From NCBI GenBank assembly GCA_025997715.1, contig BNUY01000121.1:1-9893 (forward strand): a DNA stretch of 9,893 nt, given 5' to 3'. The position numbers and the translations under genes are program-made. This DNA comes from Spirochaetia bacterium. GTDB lineage: Bacteria; Spirochaetota; Spirochaetia; Treponematales; Breznakiellaceae. The stretch's first letter is position 1, and each line of letters opens with the position of its first letter. Positions 5,827 through 9,893 of this stretch are shown piece after piece. A model generated the notes under the pieces. That model did not search any database, was not told the origin of the DNA, and saw only the letters and a list, made by a program, of their open reading frames with translations.

Positions 5827-7095
5827 TTATAATTTCACCCCAAAAGCAGTATAATTCGCCGCCGCCGTTTTTGCCTCCAGCTTTTTCAACGCATTAAAAG
5901 CCGGGTCCGCATTAAATGCCCAAGCCCCCCCGACCCCGTTGCAGACCAGTTTGGAATCCGCGCTTTCAATAGTGCGTATGCCCTCATCCAGAGCGGATTC
6001 ATAGGGGGCAAAGAGGGTACCGTAACGGAGAATCCGTTCACTTTTGGCGGGGATGATCACCGTGGTGGGAGCGCCCAGGAGGGTCTTCGTTTTCCGGGAG
6101 TATTCAAGGCCGTAGGCATAGGCGCTTACGGCGTTTTCCGTGCCAAGGCAATAGGTCTGGTCCATGCCGCCCTCGTATGCCGCCCAGGGGGTAAAGGGGC
6201 GGCCGCCGTACTGCATCCAGTATTCATTAAAGCGAAGGATAATGTCCTCGGGTCCCGCGGCGGCCTGACCGGTGAAGAAACAAACATAGGCCAGCTTAAG
6301 CGCCGGGTTCACCACGGCGGACCAGCCGAGCCGGGCGGAAGCGGGAATGGCTCCGGCGGCAAAATCGGTATACCCCAGGGGGCCGGGTACCAGGGAAAGA
6401 TCCACCGTACCGCCCTTTGCCAGGGGCGCTTTATCCAGGGAAGGGAATTCCTTCCCCAAGGCAAGCCGGGTGGTGGGATCAAACTCTCCGCCGGGGGCCG
6501 AGGTAATCCAGCGATCAGCGGCGCCTGAGAGCCGACAGCCTGCCTGGAGGAAGGGGGCGCCAACCGTATTATGCCAGGCCGCGACAATTTCGAGGTCCCG
6601 GTCCCCCTTGTTTGTTACCCGGATGGTGGTGTAATGGACCGGTTGGGAGGGGAAAATAGCGTCAATTTTGCTAAACGACAGGGGCATCTTTGCGTCAGGG
6701 CTCTCCAGGATGGAAAGCGCCCAGGCGCCCCCGGTTTCTTTATCAACGCCGCTGTTTACAAAGCGCCAGGGCTCCTGGGAAGTCCAGCCATGGGCGGGCA
6801 GGGCCACCCCGTCAAAGGTGTGATCCGGGCCGAAATTCGGCAGGCAGGGGAAATTACCGGCAAGATCATACAGCAGCCCCCCCTTCCAGAAACCGCCATG
6901 CTCTGCGGCGTTAAAGGCCTTCCCGGAATTGCCCCGGAACCAGGGAATCCAATGGGCGTTAATTGATTGATTTTCTCCGTGGTAGGAAAGTTCGGGAACC
7001 ATCCCGCCCTGATCATCCACCAGGATACGGGAATGCTCATTTTCCAGAACCGTAGCTTCCCGTTTGCCAAGTTCCGTTATCCGCGTTACCTTCAT
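5827..7095 (-). CDS. Aldose 1-epimerase-like protein (galactose mutarotase fold)
   Basis: This 422-residue soluble protein resembles the aldose 1-epimerase/DUF4432 group, whose members bind sugars and interconvert alpha and beta anomers or have unknown sugar-related roles. Two histidines typical of the fold are visible: H102 in PAHGWTSQEPW and H175 in AAWHNTVG. A glutamate in LGTENAVSAY (E320) is a candidate for the general base. The N-terminus has the usual early strands (HSRILVDDQGGMVPELSY), and IRVTNKGDRDLEI (158-170) is the familiar central strand. No signal peptide is seen, so it should be cytoplasmic, acting on sugar brought in by the convergent transporter operon; that link is inferred from position. 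AAGGAAGG at about 7100-7107 is its ribosome site. Only 37 bases separate the start codon from a MITE-like insertion, so its native promoter may have been displaced. Confidence 0.82.
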   Translation of the reverse strand: MKVTRITELGKREATVLENEHSRILVDDQGGMVPELSYHGENQSINAHWIPWFRGNSGKAFNAAEHGGFWKGGLLYDLAGNFPCLPNFGPDHTFDGVALPAHGWTSQEPWRFVNSGVDKETGGAWALSILESPDAKMPLSFSKIDAIFPSQPVHYTTIRVTNKGDRDLEIVAAWHNTVGAPFLQAGCRLSGAADRWITSAPGGEFDPTTRLALGKEFPSLDKAPLAKGGTVDLSLVPGPLGYTDFAAGAIPASARLGWSAVVNPALKLAYVCFFTGQAAAGPEDIILRFNEYWMQYGGRPFTPWAAYEGGMDQTYCLGTENAVSAYAYGLEYSRKTKTLLGAPTTVIIPAKSERILRYGTLFAPYESALDEGIRTIESADSKLVCNGVGGAWAFNADPAFNALKKLEAKTAAANYTAFGVKL

Positions 7096-7132
7096 ATCAA
7101 ACCTTCCTTATAAAAAAATACCACCATAAAAG

Positions 7133-7355
7133 CAGGATAAACACATAAGAGAAGAAAAAAACCGCAAAGGCGCCGAAGGCGACAAAGGGGAAGAAGAGAA
7201 TACTCCCTTGACCCTGAATTGAGTGGACTTCGTAGGCACAATTCAGTATTTTTTTAGCCTGATTCTCTTGTTCTTTCTTTCCTTCGTCGCCTTTGGCGCC
7301 TTCGCGGTTAAAATTCTTCTCTTTTCTTCATTATTTTTCCTATGCGTTTATCCTG
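7133..7355. mobile_element. MITE-like element, 223 bp, with TIRs and 9-bp target duplication
   Basis: Terminal inverted repeats CAGGATAAACACATA (7133-7147) and TATGCGTTTATCCTG (7341-7355) match at 14 of 15 positions. They are flanked by identical direct copies of CCATAAAAG (7124-7132 and 7356-7364), as a transposase leaves. An alternative reading is 11-bp repeats with a 7-bp duplication. Inside, 7161-7188 and 7281-7308 are inverted copies agreeing at 25 of 28 bases, each with tandem AAGGCGNC units. A central stem CTGAATTG/CAATTCAG (7214-7221, 7239-7246) closes the element. There is no ORF of useful length, so mobility would depend on a transposase elsewhere. It sits between divergent genes, where it may affect both promoters. 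Confidence 0.82.
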
Positions 7356-7424
7356 CCATAAAAGAATACCATATGTACCGGTCTAATGGAAGTGTGCTAT
7401 AGTTTCAGAAGAAAATGATGATTA

Positions 7425-7456
7425 TACCCTATAAATGTGATAGACATTATAGGGTA
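7425..7456. promoter_or_regulatory. Inverted repeat over the cysM promoter, candidate operator
   Basis: TACCCTATAA (7425-7434) is exactly repeated in reverse complement at 7447-7456, with 12 bases between. With one bulged A the pairing can extend through ATGT/ACAT to a five-base loop. It overlaps the -35 box (7441-7446), so a dimeric repressor bound here would block the promoter. The regulator is unknown; a sulfur- or cysteine-responsive factor would fit the genes downstream. If transcription began further upstream, it would instead be a leader hairpin. Confidence 0.6.
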
Positions 7457-7470
7457 CAATGTGCTATAAT
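7441..7470 (+). promoter_or_regulatory. Promoter of the cysteine-synthesis cluster
   Basis: The -10 is a consensus TATAAT (7465-7470) and the -35 is TAGACA (7441-7446, five of six), with an 18-base spacer. The expected start of transcription, 7476-7479, falls on or next to the ATG at 7478, so the message would have almost no leader. A weaker -10-like TATAGT lies at 7398-7403, in a direct repeat of TGTGCTATA (7393-7401 and 7460-7468), and could serve a longer transcript. Confidence 0.65.
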
Positions 7471-7477
7471 GGGATTG

Positions 7478-8389
7478 ATGATGAATATCCTTGATTTAGT
7501 GGGGAATACGCCCCTCCTGGAGCTGAAAAAAATTGCGCAGGATATCCCCGGGATATCCCTTTTTGCCAAGGCGGAGTTCTGCAACCCCAGCGGTTCCGTG
7601 AAGGACCGGGCGGCCAGGGCGATGATCCTTGCCGGGCTGGAGCAGGGGGCGCTTAGGTCGGGGAAGACCATCATCGACGCGTCAAGCGGCAATACGGGGA
7701 TCGCCTACTCCATGCTTGGGGCGGCATTGGGGTATCCGGCGCTTATCTACCTGCCCGCCAATGCCAGCGCGGAACGGAAGCGGATCATGAAGTGCTACCA
7801 TGCGGAGATTGTCGAGACCAGCCCCCTGGAAAGTTCCGACGGCGCTTTTCTGGCGGTCAAGGAGGCGGTTGCCAAGGACCCGGACCGGTACTTCTTCCCC
7901 AACCAGTACAACAACGATGTCAACTGGCGGGCCCACTACAACTCAACCGGCATTGAGATTTGGGAGCAGACCGGGGGCAAGGTGACCCACTTCATCACCG
8001 GTTTGGGAACTTCGGGCACCTTTATGGGGACCTCCCGGCGGCTTAAGGAATACAGCAAGGCTGTCCATGTCTACGCGGTGCAGCCCGATTCTCCCTTCCA
8101 CGGCATCGAGGGGACCAAGCACATGGGGAGCACTATCAAGCCGGGGATCTACGACGAAACCCTGCCAGAGGGCTTTGTGGAGGTGGACACCGAGTCGGCC
8201 TACGCCATGGCTCGGCGGCTTGCCTCTGAGGAGGGACTCCTGGTGGGGATCAGCGCCGGGGCTAATGTGGTGGGCGCACTCCGGCTTGGGCGGACCCTGC
8301 CTAGGGGCTCGGTGGTGGTCACCGTTTTGGGGGACAGCGGGTCACGGTATCTGTCGGATCATTTCTGGGACGAAGGGGGCACGCGGTGA
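7478..8389 (+). CDS. cysM: Cysteine synthase, CysM-type PLP enzyme
   Basis: This is a fold-type II PLP enzyme of 303 residues that makes cysteine from an activated serine. The N-terminus is classic (ILDLVGNTPLLEL), the PLP lysine is K42 in NPSGSVKDR, the substrate loop is SSGNTG (69-74), and the phosphate-binding loop is GLGTSGT (175-181). Next to it lie a JAMM peptidase, a sulfur carrier and a MoeB-like enzyme, the set known from the mycobacterial CysO route, where CysM uses carrier thiocarboxylate and O-phosphoserine. By eye, the position of the mycobacterial phosphoserine-binding Arg220 holds a lysine (K214, in GTKHMG), so a phosphorylated donor is possible but not shown. The start is taken at ATG 7478 (or 7481): the frame is open to 7415, but the promoter and inverted repeat lie inside that extension. 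There is no ribosome site better than GGGA. The stop overlaps the next gene (GTGA). Confidence 0.88.
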   Translation: MMNILDLVGNTPLLELKKIAQDIPGISLFAKAEFCNPSGSVKDRAARAMILAGLEQGALRSGKTIIDASSGNTGIAYSMLGAALGYPALIYLPANASAERKRIMKCYHAEIVETSPLESSDGAFLAVKEAVAKDPDRYFFPNQYNNDVNWRAHYNSTGIEIWEQTGGKVTHFITGLGTSGTFMGTSRRLKEYSKAVHVYAVQPDSPFHGIEGTKHMGSTIKPGIYDETLPEGFVEVDTESAYAMARRLASEEGLLVGISAGANVVGALRLGRTLPRGSVVVTVLGDSGSRYLSDHFWDEGGTR

Positions 8390-8823
8390 TCACCCTTTCC
8401 GCAGACCGGGAGGAGGCTATCCGCAGGGAAGGAGAGCGCGCCTATCCCAACGAGTGCTGTGGTATTATACTGGGCAGTATTGCTGAAGACGGAACCTCCG
8501 ATAACGGCCGGGTGGTGGCGGATATCCTCCCCATTGAAAATGCCCGGGAAGCGGGTGAACAGTACCACCGTTTCCGCATTGAGCCGGAGGATTTGATGAA
8601 GGCGGAACTGGCGGCCCGGAAGCGCAAACTGGATGTGCTGGGGTTTTACCATTCCCATCCGGACCATCCGGCAAAGCCTTCGGACTATGACAAGGAACAC
8701 GCCCTGCCGTACTATTCCTACATCATTACGGCGGTGGAGAAGGGAAAGGCCGGTGATTTTACCAGTTGGGAGCTGAAAACGGACCGGTCGGAATTTTTGC
8801 AGGAACACATTAAGCGGCTTTGA
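8386..8823 (+). CDS. JAMM/MPN+ metallopeptidase, Mec+ / QbsD type
   Basis: This 145-residue zinc peptidase of the JAB1/MPN family carries a complete JAMM motif: E23 (in NECCG), H89 and H91 (FYHSHPD), S99 and D102 (KPSDYD), with the standard H-S-H-x7-S-x2-D spacing. Bacterial stand-alone JAMM proteins act on sulfur carriers: Mec+ frees cysteine from the CysO-cysteine adduct, and QbsD removes residues beyond the carrier's Gly-Gly. Placed between cysM and the carrier gene, it should do the first job and perhaps also the second, because the carrier ends in GGA. It begins with GTG overlapping the cysM stop by four bases, so translation is coupled; AGGGGG at about 8372-8377 inside cysM may help initiation. 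No membrane or export signal is seen. Confidence 0.88.
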   Translation: MITLSADREEAIRREGERAYPNECCGIILGSIAEDGTSDNGRVVADILPIENAREAGEQYHRFRIEPEDLMKAELAARKRKLDVLGFYHSHPDHPAKPSDYDKEHALPYYSYIITAVEKGKAGDFTSWELKTDRSEFLQEHIKRL

Positions 8824-8836
8824 GGAGGAGGAATGT

Positions 8837-9112
8837 ATGGCAGTGACAATTTTGATACCCACGGCGTTGAGGAACTTTACGGATCGTAAGGCCGAAGTGA
8901 ATGCCGAAGGAGCTACGGTGGGGGAGGCGATTAGGAATTTTGCCGATGCTTACCCGGACATTAAACAGCATCTCTACCAGGGGACCGAATTGCGGTCCTT
9001 CATCAACGTGTTTGTGGGAGAGGATAACATCAAGAAGCTCCAGGGGCTGGACACGGAAATTGCCGATGGGGGAACCATCATGCTGGTGCCGGCAATTGCG
9101 GGTGGGGCTTGA
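8837..9112 (+). CDS. cysO: Sulfur carrier protein, CysO/ThiS/MoaD family
   Basis: This is a 91-residue ubiquitin-fold sulfur carrier. The start MAVTILIPTALRNFT and the end GGTIMLVPAIAGGA closely follow mycobacterial CysO (which ends LPAVAGG, from memory). The C-terminal Gly89-Gly90 would be adenylated by the MoeB-like enzyme and turned into a thiocarboxylate that supplies sulfur to CysM. An additional Ala91 follows the Gly-Gly; the coding end reads GGT GGG GCT TGA. Such a tail blocks activation until removed, as in the QbsE carrier, and the adjacent JAMM enzyme is the natural candidate for that. A very strong ribosome site (GGAGGAGG, 8824-8831) directly follows the upstream stop, fitting high output of a stoichiometric carrier. 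ATG 8837 is preferred to ATG 8833, which is in another frame. Confidence 0.88.
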   Translation: MAVTILIPTALRNFTDRKAEVNAEGATVGEAIRNFADAYPDIKQHLYQGTELRSFINVFVGEDNIKKLQGLDTEIADGGTIMLVPAIAGGA

Positions 9113-9162
9113 GAAGAAGATGAAGATGTGTGTGAAAGATTCTCTAACCTTCTTTTTTCCCT

Positions 9163-9204
9163 TTCTCTTCTTCGACTTATTCGACTTTGCGGTTGAAAAT
9201 TCTT
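9163..9204. repeat. Degenerate copy of part of the 7.2-kb MITE-like element
   Basis: CTCTTCTTCGACTT...TTTGCGGTTGAAAATTCTT resembles the right arm of the element at 7275-7318: TTCG, then GCGGTT, then AAAATTCTT are shared, with one extra G and several changes between. No terminal repeats or target duplication are visible here. It fills much of the 107-base gap between the carrier and moeB-like genes, the only sizeable gap in this cluster. Purine-rich sequence before it (GAGAAGAAGATGAAG) could be the remains of the left arm. It may simply be an old fragment. Confidence 0.4.
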
Positions 9205-9219
9205 ATAAAGGTTTTTTGA

Positions 9220-9747
9220 ATGGCAGATAGTGTTATTAAGGACAGAGAATTAGCGGATCTCACCAACGAAGAGATAGGCCGGTACAGCCGTCACCTGCTC
9301 CTGGCCGAGGTGGGCATTGAGGGGCAGAAGCGGCTCAAGGCTTCCCGGGTGCTCATTGTGGGGACAGGTGGGCTGGGCGCGCCGTTGGCCTTGTACCTTG
9401 CGGCGGCAGGTGTAGGGAAGCTGGGGATTGTGGACTTCGATTTTGTGGAGGAGTCAAACCTTCAACGCCAGGTGATCCACGGAACCCGTGATGTGGGGCG
9501 GCCTAAGGTGGCCTCCGCCAAGGATCGTATCAAGAGTATCAATCCCTACTGCGATGTTGTTACCTACAATACTATGCTCTCAAGTGAAAACGCCCTGGAC
9601 ATTATGAAAGACTACGATGTAGTGGCCGATGGGACGGATAACTACCAGACCCGCTACCTGGTGAATGACGCCTGTGTGCTCTTGGGGATACCCAATGTGT
9701 ACGGCTCCATCTTCCAGTTTGAGTTCCCGGAACTTCATCTTCCATGA
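9220..9747 (+). CDS. MoeB/ThiF-type adenylyltransferase, broken at 9715-9723
   Basis: This E1-like enzyme adenylates the C-terminus of the sulfur carrier. Present are the N-terminal RYSRHLLLAEVG (21-32), the nucleotide loop GTGGLG (48-53), VDFD (71-74), the catalytic region NLQRQ (80-84, with R83), GRPKV, and DGTDNYQTR (137-145, with D140). After GSIFQFE (residue 168) the match stops abruptly, and an unrelated tail FPELHLP ends at a TGA. Family members run to about 240-270 residues or more and need a later Cys-x-x-Cys zinc site and a catalytic cysteine, none of which is in this reading frame. The missing part is found on the opposite strand directly after the break, so the stop is probably artificial and only 9220-9723 is genuine forward sequence. 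AAAGG at 9207-9211 is the ribosome site. Confidence 0.85.
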   Translation: MADSVIKDRELADLTNEEIGRYSRHLLLAEVGIEGQKRLKASRVLIVGTGGLGAPLALYLAAAGVGKLGIVDFDFVEESNLQRQVIHGTRDVGRPKVASAKDRIKSINPYCDVVTYNTMLSSENALDIMKDYDVVADGTDNYQTRYLVNDACVLLGIPNVYGSIFQFEFPELHLP

Positions 9748-9893
9748 ATCAAAGAGCAGGAGCCGTCCGGTAAGGCTGTCCCCGCCCCCCACAATAAGCT
9801 TGATCACCTCGTTGGCCTGGATGGTGCCCACAATCCCCGGCAGCACCCCAACCACACCACCCCCGGCGCAGGAGGGGACCAGTCCCGGCGGGG
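9715..9893 (-). pseudogene. C-terminal part of the same moeB-like gene, inverted
   Basis: Read from the window end on the minus strand, the sequence gives PPGLVPSC, AGGGVVGVLPGIVG, TIQANEVIKLIVGGG, DSLTGRLLLFDSW and KMKFRELKL. This is the C-terminal part of a MoeB/ThiF enzyme, including the conserved SC before AGGG. It belongs downstream of GSIFQFE in the forward gene, with roughly 20 residues (the first zinc Cys pair region) lying beyond the window. After ELKL the frame runs into the reverse complement of the forward copy, so the following residues are meaningless. The shared join is at most CAGTTTGAG (9715-9723), coding QFE forwards and LKL backwards. The piece is a displaced, inverted part of one gene rather than a second gene. 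Confidence 0.85.

Noticed and set aside
6571..6966. 131-codon plus-strand ORF inside the mutarotase-like gene
   Set aside because: It is antisense to a gene with conserved histidine motifs and a ribosome site. Its protein is rich in Pro, Gly and Arg without any domain.
7415..7477. 22-residue N-terminal extension of the cysteine synthase
   Set aside because: It covers the operator-like repeat and the promoter, and known family members begin near the ILDLVGNTPL segment.
7096..7477. tRNA, rRNA or known riboswitch in the largest intergenic gap
   Set aside because: No cloverleaf, rRNA-like or riboswitch consensus could be recognised; the pairing seen is explained by the MITE-like element and the operator repeat.
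9580..9855. Independent minus-strand gene overlapping the moeB-like gene
   Set aside because: Its first half is the missing C-terminal part of the same enzyme and its second half is simply the antisense of the forward copy; it spans the inverted join.

Overview
The window looks like a piece of a spirochaete genome, most likely a gut-type Treponema. The grounds are the GG-rich mature start of the sugar-binding protein (signal peptide ending VYA, then GGQKAGG), a CUT1 sugar transporter with no ATPase gene of its own, a UroD-like protein in a sugar operon, and mixed GC with AT-rich control regions. This is inference from family resemblance, not a database match.

Layout. Positions 1-1120 hold weakly supported or damaged genes: an unrecognised ORF, a possible DUF2284 remnant, and on the minus strand a GNAT acetyltransferase of toxin type that seems to lack its N-terminus, preceded by a 51-codon ORF that could be its partner. 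Positions 1246-5686 are a sugar-uptake operon. A sigma70-like promoter is followed by a perfect 14-bp LacI-type operator and a leader hairpin, then a periplasmic binding protein, a strong intercistronic hairpin, two permeases joined by a one-base stop/start overlap, and a UroD-like protein. A cluster of CGCGAAT repeats separates this operon from a convergent aldose-1-epimerase-like gene (5827-7095, minus).

The divergent gap at 7096-7477 contains a 223-bp MITE-like element with near-perfect terminal inverted repeats and a 9-bp target duplication. Next to it is an inverted repeat over a clear promoter. That promoter starts a sulfur-carrier cysteine synthesis cluster: a CysM-type synthase, a JAMM metallopeptidase (Mec+/QbsD type), a CysO/ThiS/MoaD-like carrier ending Gly-Gly-Ala, and a MoeB/ThiF-type activating enzyme. 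The expected scheme is that MoeB adenylates the carrier, sulfide is loaded as a thiocarboxylate, CysM adds it to an activated serine, and the JAMM enzyme releases cysteine. It may also trim the extra Ala.

The moeB gene breaks at about 9715-9723, and the last 170 bases are the 3' part of the same gene in reverse orientation. The join is a short shared sequence. This looks like an inverted chimera from whole-genome amplification or assembly, so the right end should not be trusted.
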